From Solibacillus merdavium (GTDB lineage: Bacteria > Bacillota > Bacilli > Bacillales_A > Planococcaceae): DNA of 64,000 nt. The DNA is taken from the NCBI RefSeq assembly GCF_014836935.1, contig NZ_JACSPW010000010.1, positions 80,620 through 144,619 on the forward strand, written 5' to 3'. Below the pieces are notes generated by a model. That model worked only from the letters and a program-made list of their open reading frames with translations, searched no databases and was not told where the DNA came from. This document shows positions 9,363-18,219 of this stretch, piece after piece. A program made the position numbers and the translations under genes. Position 1 is the first letter of the stretch. Each line of letters opens with the position of its first letter.

Positions 9363-9419
9363 TTGACAACATTAAACAGTTGATTTAGACTTACGTTAGT
9401 TAATTGAAAACGATTATCA
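9363..9419 (+). promoter_or_regulatory. Internal promoter and Fur box for the siderophore-binding lipoprotein
   Basis: -35 TTGACA (9363-9368), 17-base spacer, -10 TAGACT (9386-9391), then TGAAAACGATTATCA at 9405-9419, which matches the 7-1-7 Fur box at 12 of 14 positions and lies over the expected start region. A weaker Fur-like string (TGAGAATGAATATTA) occurs near 9331. A separate iron-controlled promoter would let the binding protein be made in excess of the membrane subunits. Confidence 0.7.
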
Positions 9420-9455
9420 CTCTCGATTGAGAGAAAAGTAGGAGGAAATTTTAAC

Positions 9456-10499
9456 ATGAAAAAGTGGAAATTCTTAACGGCAGCAGCATTAACTTTAATG
9501 CTAGCAGCATGTGGTTCAGATGAAGAAAAAACAACTGAAACAAATGAACCAGCTACAACTGAAAACGGTGAAACATCTACATCTACATCTACAGAAACAG
9601 CAGCATTCCCAATGACAGTTTCTCCATTATCAGCGGGCAGTGAAACAGAAGATGGAAAATCAATTTCCTTTGAAGATGTAACATTTGAAGAAATGCCAAA
9701 AAACATCGTAGTACTTGACTACGGTTTCTTAGATACACTTGATGCATTAGGCGTTGAAGGAATTGTTGGTATCGCTGCAAACGGCGGTAAAGGGAATATC
9801 CCGGCGCATCTTAAAGAGAAATACGTAACAGATTCAGTAGCAGACGTTGGTACTTTAAAGCAAATCGACTTTGAGAAAGTAGCAGCTGCTAACCCAGATG
9901 CAATTTTCATCTCTGGTCGTCAGGCTCCATTCTATGAAGAGTTAAAAGAAATCACTCCAAACGTAGTATTCATCGGTTCTGATAACTCAAACTATGTTGA
10001 CGGTGTATTTGAAACTGTAGACTTAGCAGCACAAATCTTCGGTAAAGAAGAAAAAGCTGAAGAGTTAAAAGCAAACCTACAAGCTAAAGTTGATGAAGTG
10101 AAAGAAAAAGCAGTTGGCTATGAAAATGCATTAGTAGCAATGTACAACGACAAAAAAATCTCTGGTTTCGATAACGGTGAAGATTCTCGTTTTGCATATG
10201 TATATAATGATTTTGGCTTCAAACCTTCAACTACAGATATTAAAGCATCTTCACACGGTTCAGACTTCTCTTATGAGTCAATCCTTTCTGTAGATCCAGA
10301 AGTATTATTAATCATCGACCGTACAGCTTCTGATGTAGATACTATTAAAGCTGACATCGAAAATGATATCATCAAAAAGACTCGTGCTTACAAAGAAGGT
10401 AAAATCGTTTATCTTGATGGTGTAAACTGGTACTTCTCTTCTAACGGTGTAACAACTGAAGCAGAAAAATTAGATGAAATCTTAAACGAATTAAAATAA
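9456..10499 (+). CDS. yclQ: Siderophore ABC transporter substrate-binding lipoprotein (YclQ-like)
   Basis: Surface-anchored receptor that delivers Fe-siderophore to the permeases. The 347-residue product has a lipoprotein signal with lipobox LAAC (Cys about residue 19), then a low-complexity Thr/Glu/Ser linker (residues 22-50) that spaces it from the membrane, then a class III (TroA/FecB) binding fold with KNIVVLDYGFLDTLDALG near residue 75 and VDPEVLLIIDR in the second lobe. ATG 9456 has AGTAGGAGG 7 bases upstream. It is last of the ycl-type set and has its own Fur-associated promoter. Confidence 0.9.
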   Translation: MKKWKFLTAAALTLMLAACGSDEEKTTETNEPATTENGETSTSTSTETAAFPMTVSPLSAGSETEDGKSISFEDVTFEEMPKNIVVLDYGFLDTLDALGVEGIVGIAANGGKGNIPAHLKEKYVTDSVADVGTLKQIDFEKVAAANPDAIFISGRQAPFYEELKEITPNVVFIGSDNSNYVDGVFETVDLAAQIFGKEEKAEELKANLQAKVDEVKEKAVGYENALVAMYNDKKISGFDNGEDSRFAYVYNDFGFKPSTTDIKASSHGSDFSYESILSVDPEVLLIIDRTASDVDTIKADIENDIIKKTRAYKEGKIVYLDGVNWYFSSNGVTTEAEKLDEILNELK

Positions 10500-10512
10500 T
10501 ATTATAAATAGG

Positions 10513-10542
10513 GCATGTCTCATTTTGAGGCATGCTTTTTTT
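10513..10542 (+). terminator. Terminator after the siderophore operon
   Basis: GCATGtCTC pairs with GAGgCATGC around a 4-base loop, followed by at least seven T residues. Confidence 0.85.
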
Positions 10543-10563
10543 AAAGAAAAGGAGCGATAGATT

Positions 10564-10896
10564 ATGTTTGTACAAATACGTAAATGGGTTGTAACTGAGG
10601 GAAACTCAGAAAAAATTATTGAACGTTTTAGTAGAAAGCCGGATCAAGGTCCATCGAAATTGGAACAACGCGAAGGTTTTATTGGTCGCGAATTATTGGT
10701 GAAAAATGTTCGCCGTGGTGAAGAAGAAGTGGTCATGATCATCCGTTGGGAATCCGAAGAAGCATGGAAGGCTTGGGAAAAGAGCCCTGAACATATCGCT
10801 GGCCATAAAGCGAAAATAAAAGAACATGGTGGTAAACCTCCAAAGCCGGAATTCGTCATTTCGATGGAGCACGGAAATTACACTGTTGTAGAATAA
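10564..10896 (+). CDS. hmoA: Haem-degrading monooxygenase (HmoA/IsdG-like)
   Basis: Small ABM-fold (antibiotic biosynthesis monooxygenase) protein of 110 residues. MFVQIRKWVVTEG at the N-terminus, VRRGEEEVVMIIRWESEEAW in the middle and WEKSPEHIAGH resemble Bacillus HmoA, which opens haem to release iron. H77 and W68 are candidate haem-pocket residues; the Asn of the IsdG N-W-H triad is not present at the usual N-terminal position, as expected for the HmoA type. It follows the siderophore genes after a terminator and has AAAAGGAGCG before the ATG; iron-linked readthrough is plausible. Confidence 0.82.
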   Translation: MFVQIRKWVVTEGNSEKIIERFSRKPDQGPSKLEQREGFIGRELLVKNVRRGEEEVVMIIRWESEEAWKAWEKSPEHIAGHKAKIKEHGGKPPKPEFVISMEHGNYTVVE

Positions 10897-10907
10897 TTAA
10901 ACTTGTA

Positions 10908-10953
10908 AAACTACTTTGCTGAAAATTTTGGCAAAGTAGTTTTTTGTTTTTTT
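10908..10953 (+). terminator. Terminator of the haem monooxygenase gene
   Basis: AAACTACTTTGC pairs with GCAAAGTAGTTT, then a T-rich tail. Confidence 0.9.
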
Positions 10954-11012
10954 ATATAGTGTATATAATTTCGGGTAAAAGAATAGATGTATATAGAAAG
11001 AGGTGGATGTTA

Positions 11013-11624
11013 TTGAAAAAAGGGGCTTATTTATTCGCACTAGTCACTCTGGCTGTATTTATCATAATTTCTTTGAATTATAGAACAGCAAACTTTGAAA
11101 CAATGGATGCAAAAATTCAATCTATACTACGTGGTAATGAGAGTATTATTCTATTCCACTATTTAGGTGAAACAGAATTTATTGTAATGATTACTGTCCT
11201 CCTTTTACTCTTTCTAGGAATTTGCAAAAGAAATTACCGTGGTATGTTATTTACTTTGTTAACAATCGGAGTGGGGAACAGTATTAATCAACTTTTAAAG
11301 CATTTTTTTGAAAGACCTCGACCGGAGATTTTAGATCAGCTTATTACATATAGCTTTCCATCTGGGCATTCTCAAATGAGTGTGCTGTATTTGTTCACCA
11401 TAGCATACTTATTTTCTAATATGACTAATAGTAATTTAAAGGCAATGACTATATGGAGTATAGCGATTGTATTAGCTTTCTTTATTGGTTTAGCACGTAT
11501 TGCTGAAGGTCGACACTATCCAACAGACGTCTTAGCTGGATGGAGTATAGGTTATAGTTGGTTTATTATTTGCGTATTATGGTATGAGTCTAGTAAACAT
11601 CGTCTTAAACAAGGGAATTCCTAA
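11013..11624 (+). CDS. PAP2-family membrane phosphatase
   Basis: Type-2 phosphatidic acid phosphatase fold, probably undecaprenyl-diphosphate or phosphatidylglycerophosphate phosphatase. The three catalytic motifs are intact: KHFFERPRP (KX6RP), FPSGHSQ (PSGH) and RIAEGRHYPTD (RX5HX3D). Five to six hydrophobic segments are visible. The open frame begins upstream inside the preceding terminator, so a later start is needed. GAGGTG at 11000-11005 lies 7 bases before TTG 11013 but touches ATG 11007, so TTG 11013 is preferred (about 203 residues). Its substrate cannot be decided from sequence. Confidence 0.85.
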   Translation: MKKGAYLFALVTLAVFIIISLNYRTANFETMDAKIQSILRGNESIILFHYLGETEFIVMITVLLLLFLGICKRNYRGMLFTLLTIGVGNSINQLLKHFFERPRPEILDQLITYSFPSGHSQMSVLYLFTIAYLFSNMTNSNLKAMTIWSIAIVLAFFIGLARIAEGRHYPTDVLAGWSIGYSWFIICVLWYESSKHRLKQGNS

Positions 11625-11644
11625 ATAGTAGGGATTCTTTTTTT
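11615..11644 (+). terminator. Terminator overlapping the PAP2 stop codon
   Basis: GAATtCCT pairs with AGGgATTC and is followed by seven or more T residues; the stem begins inside the last codons. Confidence 0.75.
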
Positions 11645-11754
11645 AAACTGAAAGTTGGTTTGTTACATAAGATGTTACCTGGATAAAAAAAGTTGCATTA
11701 AGGAAACATCTGGCATATAATTTTAGAAATGAATAAATTACAAAGGAGAATTGT

Positions 11755-12576
11755 ATGGATGATAACGTATTATTAGCTTTAGGGTTAACGTTGTTTGCAG
11801 GGCTTGCTACAGGAATCGGTAGCTTAATAGCCTTTTTTACAACGCGTACGAATAAAAAGTTTTTATCAATTGCCTTAGGATTTTCAGCTGGGGTCATGAT
11901 ATATGTATCGCTTATTGAAATTTTTGTGAAAGCAAAAGATTCATTAGTGAACGTTCATGGGGAAACGACTGGATATTGGTATACTTTGTTTGGATTCTTC
12001 GGGGGGATGCTTTTAATTGCATTAATTGATCGCTTTATTCCAAAGGGCAACAATCCCCATGAAGTAAAATCTGTAGAAGATGTTCAAAAAGCACAATTAA
12101 TTGTTAATGAAGAAGTAGAAGCTGACCGTCTCATGAAGATGGGGCTCTTCACAGCAATGGCGATTGCCATTCATAACTTCCCAGAAGGTATTGCTACTTT
12201 TATGGCGGTTTTACAAGATCCCAATGTAGGAATTGCCATTGCCATTGCTGTAGCTATTCATAATATCCCAGAAGGTATAGCTGTAGCCATTCCTATTTTT
12301 TATGCAACAGGGAAGCGGATGAAGGCGTTTAAATGGTCGTTTGCTTCGGGTTTATCAGAGCCTTTAGGTGCATTAATCGCTTATTTTTTACTTATGCAGT
12401 TTATGACTGATACAATGTTTGGTATTATTTTTGCCGGTGTTGCTGGTATTATGGTCTTCATTTCTATTGATGAATTACTCCCGGCTGCCAAAAAATACGA
12501 TGAAGCCCATTCGTCTATTTATGGTTTAGTGGCAGGTATGGCCGTTATGGCAATAAGCCTAGTAATGTTAACTTAA
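11755..12576 (+). CDS. zupT: ZIP-family zinc transporter ZupT
   Basis: Membrane importer of zinc and other divalent metals, 273 residues, eight hydrophobic segments. The paired metal-binding helices carry AIHNFPEGIATF and AIHNIPEGIAVA, the ZupT/GufA-type signatures, and an additional FSAGVMIYVS in the N-terminal region. A variable charged loop (residues 100-125) separates TM3 and TM4. ATG 11755 has AAAGGAGAA upstream. It is single and convergent with the next minus-strand gene across a shared hairpin. Confidence 0.92.
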   Translation: MDDNVLLALGLTLFAGLATGIGSLIAFFTTRTNKKFLSIALGFSAGVMIYVSLIEIFVKAKDSLVNVHGETTGYWYTLFGFFGGMLLIALIDRFIPKGNNPHEVKSVEDVQKAQLIVNEEVEADRLMKMGLFTAMAIAIHNFPEGIATFMAVLQDPNVGIAIAIAVAIHNIPEGIAVAIPIFYATGKRMKAFKWSFASGLSEPLGALIAYFLLMQFMTDTMFGIIFAGVAGIMVFISIDELLPAAKKYDEAHSSIYGLVAGMAVMAISLVMLT

Positions 12577-12587
12577 TCAGGACAGTG

Positions 12588-12621
12588 TAAAAGCCAGCAT
12601 CATCAACCGGATGCTGGCTTA
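12588..12621. terminator. Hairpin between the convergent zupT and NAD(P)-binding genes
   Basis: AAGCCAGCATC pairs with GATGCTGGCTT. A short T run follows only in the minus direction, so it best serves the minus-strand gene but could also stop zupT. Confidence 0.65.
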
Positions 12622-12634
12622 AGTGTGTTTGTTT

Positions 12635-13282
12635 CTAGGAAGCAGCTGTTACATTTTCAGATGCAACAGTAAAAGTTGTATTCGGGTATTCATTTTTTTC
12701 TATTTCATCGAGCAATGCTACGGCAAAGTCTGCATAACTAATATAACTGTTAAATTGTGAGTTTACTAAAATTTTCTCGGCCCCTTTAATATAATGACCT
12801 GTACGCGGTCCGTCAGAATCGAACATAGCTGAAGGAATCGCAAAGGACCATTGGATTGAGGAACTTTCTAAATCCTGTAAATTTTGTAATTGTGCCCTTG
12901 CTGTGTCAACAAGGTCTTCTGGATAATCTTCCAGGTCCATAAGGCGAACGGTCTTTTCGCGGTTCACAAATAGACAGCCTGAGCTACCTACAACAAATAG
13001 CTTTTTATTCGTTCCTTCTAATAAGGAAATTAAGAATTCTCCCGCCGTTACATGCAAATGTTCTTCCCCCGGTAGTGGGGCAAAGGCATTAATTAAAATA
13101 TCAAAAGGTTCAATTTGCTCTTTCGTCAAATTAAACAAGTCGCTTTCTATAATTGCTATATTATCTTCCTGTAATGTTGCCTTATTTTTTACAATAGCTG
13201 TTACATCGTAATTTCTCATTAAAGCCTCACGTAAAATATGAGTCCCTGCTTTACCAGCAGCACCAATAACTGCAATTTTCAT
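12635..13282 (-). CDS. NAD(P)-binding oxidoreductase, NmrA/YwnB type
   Basis: Atypical short-chain dehydrogenase/NADH-flavin-reductase-like protein of 215 residues. The dinucleotide-binding motif IGAAGKAGTHI sits at the N-terminus and FVVGSSGCLFV forms the central strand region; ISYADFAVALLDEIE near the C-terminus is typical of YwnB/YhdJ-like proteins. The physiological substrate is unknown. Two in-frame ATGs lie 6 bases apart; the inner one (13280-13282) is 9 bases from AAGGGG and gives the family-like start MKIAVIGAAG, so it is used. It has no operon partners. Confidence 0.78.
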   Translation of the reverse strand: MKIAVIGAAGKAGTHILREALMRNYDVTAIVKNKATLQEDNIAIIESDLFNLTKEQIEPFDILINAFAPLPGEEHLHVTAGEFLISLLEGTNKKLFVVGSSGCLFVNREKTVRLMDLEDYPEDLVDTARAQLQNLQDLESSSIQWSFAIPSAMFDSDGPRTGHYIKGAEKILVNSQFNSYISYADFAVALLDEIEKNEYPNTTFTVASENVTAAS

Positions 13283-13410
13283 AAACATTACCCCTTTCTA
13301 ACAGTAGATTTATTAATATACCCAATATTGAAAGGAATTATGCATATTTTGGGATGAAAGATAAGTGAACATTGTTTGTAGAGGGCAAAGTTAGTGGGCT
13401 TCATCTAACT

Positions 13411-13450
13411 AAAAAAGGGTCGCAAATTTAATAACTAAATTTTGCGACCC
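13411..13450 (-). terminator. Terminator of thrB
   Basis: On the minus strand GGGTCGCAAA pairs with TTTGCGACCC, followed by six T residues. Confidence 0.9.
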
Positions 13451-13459
13451 TGGTGTATT

Positions 13460-14371
13460 TTAATTACTATTTGAATAAGTAGTGACTTGTATTCCTGCAG
13501 AAGCTCCTGTCGTTAAAACAATTTGATGTGTAGGAAATTGCTTTTTCATAGCTTCAATAAATTGTCCTTGTATCGATAGTGGAATGATGGAAATTAATGT
13601 TGGCCCCGCACCACTTAATGCAGTCCCGTAGGCTCCGGCCAATTTTGCTGCTTCATGAATTTCGTTGTAGTTTGGTATAAGCTCTGCACGGAACGGCTCA
13701 TGGAATAAATCCGCCTCCATATAACGCCCGATACGTACATAATCTTTGGCAATTAGAGAAGCCGCCAGCATATTTGCATTTGCACTTGCTCGGACAGCAT
13801 AGCCCCGCTCTAATTGGCTTGGTAAAACACCACGTGAATCAGATGTTTTTAACTCAACATTTGGAATAAACACTACAAATGCTGCATCCATTTCCTGAAT
13901 ATGAAGAGTATCGACATTTCCTTGTTCATCCATAGAAGAAATAGTTAGCCCCCCTAATACAGAGGCAGTAGCATTATCAGGATGTCCTTCAATTTGAGAG
14001 GAAATATTCAACTTGTCCTGTGTCGATAAGTTTAACTCTCCTAAAATATTCGCTAACTCGATGGCCGCAACTATAGCTGCTGCACTACTGCCGAGTCCTC
14101 TTGCTAGAGGAAGCTCGCTCTTCATTTCAACTTTGCATGGTCGTAATGAAGCATTGTACTGTTTGCCCACTTGTTGGGCAATTTTATAAATTAAATGTTT
14201 TTCAACTGTTGTATCTGAAGGTACATTGTCTCCAATATGAACAAATTCCCACTCATTTTGTAAAGTTACTTCCAAAGTTAAATAAAGTGATAGTCCAAGA
14301 CCAATCGAGTCAAATCCAGGTCCTAAATTTGCTGTACTGCCTGGGACTTTGATTTGCCAACTGTTGCTCAT
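13460..14371 (-). CDS. thrB: Homoserine kinase
   Basis: GHMP kinase that phosphorylates L-homoserine, the penultimate step of threonine synthesis. The 303-residue product has the N-terminal [19 protein letters not shown], the ATP-binding [17 protein letters not shown] (GHMP motif 2) near residue 91, and [14 protein letters not shown] (motif 3) near residue 244. Length is normal. Its ATG overlaps the thrC stop by 4 bases, so it is translationally coupled. It is last in the operon, followed by a strong terminator. Homoserine dehydrogenase (hom), adjacent in B. subtilis, is not in this cluster. Confidence 0.96.
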   Translation of the reverse strand: MSNSWQIKVPGSTANLGPGFDSIGLGLSLYLTLEVTLQNEWEFVHIGDNVPSDTTVEKHLIYKIAQQVGKQYNASLRPCKVEMKSELPLARGLGSSAAAIVAAIELANILGELNLSTQDKLNISSQIEGHPDNATASVLGGLTISSMDEQGNVDTLHIQEMDAAFVVFIPNVELKTSDSRGVLPSQLERGYAVRASANANMLAASLIAKDYVRIGRYMEADLFHEPFRAELIPNYNEIHEAAKLAGAYGTALSGAGPTLISIIPLSIQGQFIEAMKKQFPTHQIVLTTGASAGIQVTTYSNSN

Positions 14372-15426
14372 AAACTGAATACGCTCTCGATATAGCTGCG
14401 AATTTCCTGTTCATCATTTTTAAGTGCAACTAAGTCAACAGTTGAAACATTCATTGCTGTATCAGGATCTTTTAAACCATTGCCTGTAAATACTGATACT
14501 ACTTTGCTGCCCGGAAAAATCTTACCAGCTTTAACGGATTTGATGACACCTGCTAATGATGCAGCAGAGCCTGGTTCAATGAAAATTCCCTCTTTTTGGG
14601 CAATTAACTTATAGGCTTCCAAAATTTCCTCATCTGTAACGGCCTCGATTAAACCACCTGATTCATCACGTGCTGCTTCTGCATATTTCCAGCTCGCAGG
14701 ATTCCCAATGCGAATTGCTGTCGCAACTGTTTCTGGATTTGCAATTGGAGCTCCATTTACGATGGCAGCTGCACCTTCTGCTTCAAAGCCATACATTTTT
14801 GGCAGACCGCTTTGTTTTGCTTCATTATATTCTTTAAAGCCTTTCCAGTATGCTGTGATATTACCAGCATTACCCACTGGGATGCATAGGTAATCCGGTG
14901 CTTGGCCTAATTGATCAACTATTTCAAATGCTGCTGTTTTTTGCCCTTCAATACGGTAAGGGTTAACTGAATTTACTAATGCGATTGGAGTAGTTTCTCC
15001 TATTTTGCGCACAATATTTAATGCATCATCAAAGTTACCATCAATCTCGATAATTTTAGCGCCATACATCGTAGCTTGTGCTAATTTTCCAAGTGCTACT
15101 TTACCTTTTGGAATCACTACGATTGATTGAATGCCTGCACGTGCTGCATATGCTGCAGCTGCAGCTGAAGTATTACCTGTAGAGGCACAAATAACTACTT
15201 TTGAACCTTCTTCAATAGCTTTCGCAACGGCAAATACCATGCCCCGATCTTTAAAAGAGCCGGTTGGGTTGGCGCCTTCTATTTTTCCATATAATTCAAT
15301 CCCTAGTTCCTTCGATAAATTCACTAAAGGAATTAAGGGAGTATTTCCTTCATTTAAAGAGAGAGCAGGTGTATTTTCAGTAATAGGTAAATACTGTTTA
15401 TATTCTTCAATAAGACCTTTCCACAT
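14368..15426 (-). CDS. thrC: Threonine synthase
   Basis: PLP-dependent enzyme converting O-phosphohomoserine to threonine. [11 protein letters not shown] carries the Schiff-base lysine, [12 protein letters not shown] the substrate region, and PVGNAGN the phosphate-binding loop. ATG 15426 gives the family start [11 protein letters not shown] (352 residues, as in B. subtilis). AAGGAG lies 11 bases from this ATG and 5 bases from a TTG two codons upstream (15432), which could be used instead; the longest frame to 15480 has no SD support. Confidence 0.95.
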   Translation of the reverse strand: MWKGLIEEYKQYLPITENTPALSLNEGNTPLIPLVNLSKELGIELYGKIEGANPTGSFKDRGMVFAVAKAIEEGSKVVICASTGNTSAAAAAYAARAGIQSIVVIPKGKVALGKLAQATMYGAKIIEIDGNFDDALNIVRKIGETTPIALVNSVNPYRIEGQKTAAFEIVDQLGQAPDYLCIPVGNAGNITAYWKGFKEYNEAKQSGLPKMYGFEAEGAAAIVNGAPIANPETVATAIRIGNPASWKYAEAARDESGGLIEAVTDEEILEAYKLIAQKEGIFIEPGSAASLAGVIKSVKAGKIFPGSKVVSVFTGNGLKDPDTAMNVSTVDLVALKNDEQEIRSYIESVFSL

Positions 15427-15483
15427 AGACAATTTAACTCCTTCTGTTCTCGGTAGATGAACATTTGTTTTTGTATACAAGAC

Positions 15484-15512
15484 ATTTTAAACCTATGTGC
15501 CTCTTATTTCAA
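15484..15512 (-). promoter_or_regulatory. Promoter of thrC-thrB
   Basis: On the minus strand -35 TTGAAA (15507-15512), 17-base spacer, -10 TAAAAT (15484-15489). Each hexamer matches consensus at five of six positions. Confidence 0.65.
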
Positions 15513-15558
15513 TAGGAATCGATAAATTGTCGGAACAATTTGTTAAGTAAAAAAGATG

Positions 15559-15618
15559 TTGTCACTTTTAAGAAAGAAATGTATGATAAGAATGTTGTTA
15601 AGTCAAGTGTAAAGACAC
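15559..15618 (+). promoter_or_regulatory. Promoter and candidate NiaR operator for the niacin transporter
   Basis: -35 TTGTCA (15559-15564), 17-base spacer, -10 TATGAT (15582-15587). A palindrome GTGTAAAGACAC (15607-15618) lies just downstream of the expected start and 3 bases before the SD. It resembles what I recall of NiaR (YrxA) operators, which carry a TGTAAAGACA-type core; that match is from memory and unverified. Confidence 0.5.
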
Positions 15619-15637
15619 ATGGAGGGTGGAGTAGTAA

Positions 15638-16870
15638 ATGTCAGTGGAAGTAAATGAACAAAAGCCTTTATCACGTAATAAATTATTGGGCATTGCTGGT
15701 GTCGGTTGGATGTTTGACGCTATGGATGTCGGAATTCTCTCCTTTATCATTGCTGCACTTGCAGTGGATTGGGGATTAAACAGTAGCCAAATGGGGTGGA
15801 TAGGTAGTGTAAACTCCATCGGTATGATGGTAGGTGCATTAGTGTTTGGGCTACTAGCAGATAAAGTAGGCCGTAAGCAAATTTTTATGTGGACACTTAT
15901 TTTGTTTTCTGTAGCAAGTGGATTGTCTGCATTTACAACTACATTAACCCTTTTTCTAATTTTACGTTTCTTCGTAGGAATGGGTCTTGGTGGAGAATTG
16001 CCGGTTGCTTCCACATTAGTATCTGAAAGCGTGAAAGCAGAAGAAAGAGGAAGAGTCGTTGTTCTATTAGAGAGCTTTTGGGCAGCGGGATGGTTATTGG
16101 CAGCAATCATATCTTATTTTGTAATTCCTGCAGATTTTTGGCCAATTGAAGGATGGCGCGTTGCGTTACTAATTACTGCAATACCAGCATTTTATGCTAT
16201 CTATATACGAATGAAATTACCTGATTCACCGCAGTTTAGGGTAAAAGAAGAGTCTAAAAAGCGATCTGTATTTCAGAACATTGCTGAAGTTTGGGCAAAA
16301 AAGTATGCACGCTCTACCGTTATGCTCTGGATACTGTGGTTTACAGTTGTGTTTTCCTATTACGGTATGTTCTTATGGTTGCCAAGTGTAATGGTTGGAA
16401 AAGGGTTCGACTTAATATCGAGCTTTAAATATGTACTTATAATGACATTAGCTCAATTGCCAGGTTATTTCACTGCCGCCTGGTTTATCGAGAAATTTGG
16501 GCGTAAATTTGTATTGGTTACATATTTGTTAGGTACTGCAGCAAGTGCATTTGTTTTTGGAGGTGCCGAAACAATCACAACTTTACTGATTTCTGGAATG
16601 TTGCTTTCATTCTTTAACTTAGGGGCATGGGGAGCTTTATATGCCTACACACCAGAGCAGTATCCAGCGATTGTACGCGGTACAGGTGCGGGAATGGCTG
16701 CGGCAGTAGGGCGTGTTGGTGGTATTTTTGGACCGTTATTAGTCGGCTCACTTTTAACAAAAGGGTATGATATTAGCTATATATTTACCATTTTCTGTGG
16801 TGCTATTGTTATAGGTGTGTTAGCTGTAATTTTCTTAGGAAAAGAAACAAAACAAACTGAATTACAATAA
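15638..16870 (+). CDS. niaP: MFS niacin transporter NiaP
   Basis: Twelve-segment major facilitator of 410 residues. GWMFDAMDVGILSFIIAAL at TM1, LLADKVGRKQ (loop 2-3 signature), GMGLGGELPVASTLVSE, and the C-terminal KETKQTEL closely resemble B. subtilis NiaP (YceI), importer of nicotinic acid for NAD salvage. The wider family includes aromatic-acid and sugar porters, so substrate is by homology. ATG 15638 has GGAGGGTGGA upstream. It is divergent from thrC and ends in a strong terminator. The palindrome before the SD supports niacin-responsive control. Confidence 0.85.
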   Translation: MSVEVNEQKPLSRNKLLGIAGVGWMFDAMDVGILSFIIAALAVDWGLNSSQMGWIGSVNSIGMMVGALVFGLLADKVGRKQIFMWTLILFSVASGLSAFTTTLTLFLILRFFVGMGLGGELPVASTLVSESVKAEERGRVVVLLESFWAAGWLLAAIISYFVIPADFWPIEGWRVALLITAIPAFYAIYIRMKLPDSPQFRVKEESKKRSVFQNIAEVWAKKYARSTVMLWILWFTVVFSYYGMFLWLPSVMVGKGFDLISSFKYVLIMTLAQLPGYFTAAWFIEKFGRKFVLVTYLLGTAASAFVFGGAETITTLLISGMLLSFFNLGAWGALYAYTPEQYPAIVRGTGAGMAAAVGRVGGIFGPLLVGSLLTKGYDISYIFTIFCGAIVIGVLAVIFLGKETKQTELQ

Positions 16871-16880
16871 AAGTAAAAGG

Positions 16881-16918
16881 AAGGACCTGTGCAGATTAAA
16901 CATGCACAGGTCCTTTTA
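16881..16918 (+). terminator. Terminator of niaP
   Basis: AAGGACCTGTGCA pairs perfectly with TGCACAGGTCCTT; a short T run follows. Confidence 0.85.
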
Positions 16919-17144
16919 AACATAATTTATACAGTTTATGATATACAACTAATTTAATTTGAACAGTTAGTTTTAGGGGTATATTTTTACTTTTATACAA
17001 TATATTTTCAAATAATTGTCTATTTTATACATAAAATATCCAGTTCTTTAGCATAATGAAGTTTTTTCAGAAAACTCATTGTATTCTATTAATATTCATG
17101 ATAATGTATTTTTTATTATTAGAAATTACTGCACGGAATTTACA

Positions 17145-17179
17145 TCATAATAGTTATCATTTTCTATTTTAGTTATCAT
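17145..17179 (+). promoter_or_regulatory. Direct repeats and Fur-like site upstream of the RpiR-type regulator
   Basis: TAGTTATCAT occurs at 17151-17160 and again at 17170-17179, spaced 19 bases, about two helical turns. The first copy lies within TCATAATAGTTATCA (17145-17159), which matches the 7-1-7 Fur box at 12 of 14 positions. It could be an operator for Fur or for the downstream regulator itself. The rest of the 16919-17238 gap is AT-rich with no coding frame. Confidence 0.35.
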
Positions 17180-17238
17180 AACCATGTTAACTCATTAGTG
17201 GGTATTTAAGATGATTTTAAGAAAGGGAGATGTGGAGT

Positions 17239-18087
17239 TTGAGTATATGTGATGATATTAAAAAAAGATATATTCGATTGTCAAAAGGACAACGTAAAGT
17301 AGCACAGTTTGTTATAGATAATCCGAATGTGGTTGCTACACAAATTGCTTCTGAAGTAGGTAGGCTTGCAGATGTTAGTGAATCAACGGTTATTCGATTT
17401 TGTTATGCAATGGACCTTTCAGGTTTTAGTGACCTTCAGGACAAAGTGAAAGGTTACTTAATTGAAAAAGGGGGAACGATTGAAGCAAAAAAGGCAGTTG
17501 CAAAGAATAAAATTAGAAAGCAAATTGGCGTTGAAATTGTAAAGCAGGATATTGCCGGGATTTCCAAAACTTTTAATGCATTAAAAGAGCATGATGTTGA
17601 AGAAGTTGTACAATTGTTGCATCAATCAAAAAGAATACACTTTTTAGGATTTAGACACTCGGAACCAGCTGCTTTTTGGATGTTTAGCAATTTAAAAATG
17701 CTGCGCGATCAAGTATATTTTATTCCACATGAAGCGGACAAAATTGCACAACAATTAGCATTTATGGATGAAGACTCTTTACTATTTGTTATTTCATTGA
17801 ATGATGATTATGAAGATTTGGCAACAACAGTAGAGATTGCGAAAAGAAAAAATGTAAAAATTGTTGCGATTCGAGATAAAGAGCTGTCTTCTATAAAGGA
17901 TCCTGCAAATCCAGTACTCATTGTTCCTTCGGCAAAAGAAGGCGGAGCGACGTGCACAATTGCAATATTTTCTTTATTACATATTTTAGTGGAAACAATG
18001 GTAATGCTAAATCCAGAGAAATATAAGGGATATGATGATAAAGGCAACACTAAAAAAAAGCAAATTAATTTAACAGCAATGAGCTGA
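17239..18087 (+). CDS. RpiR/MurR-family transcriptional regulator with SIS domain
   Basis: 282-residue one-component regulator. An N-terminal HTH of the RpiR type (LSKGQRKVAQFVIDNP, then VSESTVIRFCYAMDLSGFSD) at residues 12-70 is followed by a sugar-isomerase (SIS) ligand-binding domain at about 120-260, starting at KRIHFLGFRHSE. SIS domains usually sense phosphosugars, but the neighbours give no sugar pathway, so the ligand is unknown. TTG 17239 is used because GGGAG (17225-17229) lies 9 bases away but abuts the ATG at 17230. It is monocistronic. Confidence 0.82.
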   Translation: MSICDDIKKRYIRLSKGQRKVAQFVIDNPNVVATQIASEVGRLADVSESTVIRFCYAMDLSGFSDLQDKVKGYLIEKGGTIEAKKAVAKNKIRKQIGVEIVKQDIAGISKTFNALKEHDVEEVVQLLHQSKRIHFLGFRHSEPAAFWMFSNLKMLRDQVYFIPHEADKIAQQLAFMDEDSLLFVISLNDDYEDLATTVEIAKRKNVKIVAIRDKELSSIKDPANPVLIVPSAKEGGATCTIAIFSLLHILVETMVMLNPEKYKGYDDKGNTKKKQINLTAMS

Positions 18088-18088
18088 G

Positions 18089-18125
18089 AAAACGTAAAGG
18101 CTATTATTAGGCCTTTACGTTTTTT
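18089..18125 (+). terminator. Terminator of the RpiR-type regulator
   Basis: AAAACGTAAAGGC pairs with GCCTTTACGTTTT, followed by T residues. Confidence 0.9.
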
Positions 18126-18154
18126 GTACGTTCTCCACCAATGATAAATCTTGT

Positions 18155-18183
18155 TTTTCACTTTCATATCATTATGTTAAAAT
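18155..18183 (+). promoter_or_regulatory. Promoter of ppaC with extended -10
   Basis: -35-like TTTTCA, 17-base spacer, TAAAAT (18178-18183) preceded by TG at 18175-18176, an extended -10 element. Confidence 0.5.
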
Positions 18184-18219
18184 GGAGAGCGAACAGTATT
18201 TTATATAGGAGGCTCAATT

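Noticed and set aside
9185..9706. 173-codon minus-strand frame over yclP/yclQ
   Set aside because: Covers the Fur-controlled promoter and the lipoprotein signal region of the real gene; Ser/Val-rich antisense of a Thr/Glu linker.
15598..16110. 170-codon minus-strand frame inside niaP
   Set aside because: Antisense shadow of a well-conserved transporter, Pro/Thr-rich and without an SD.
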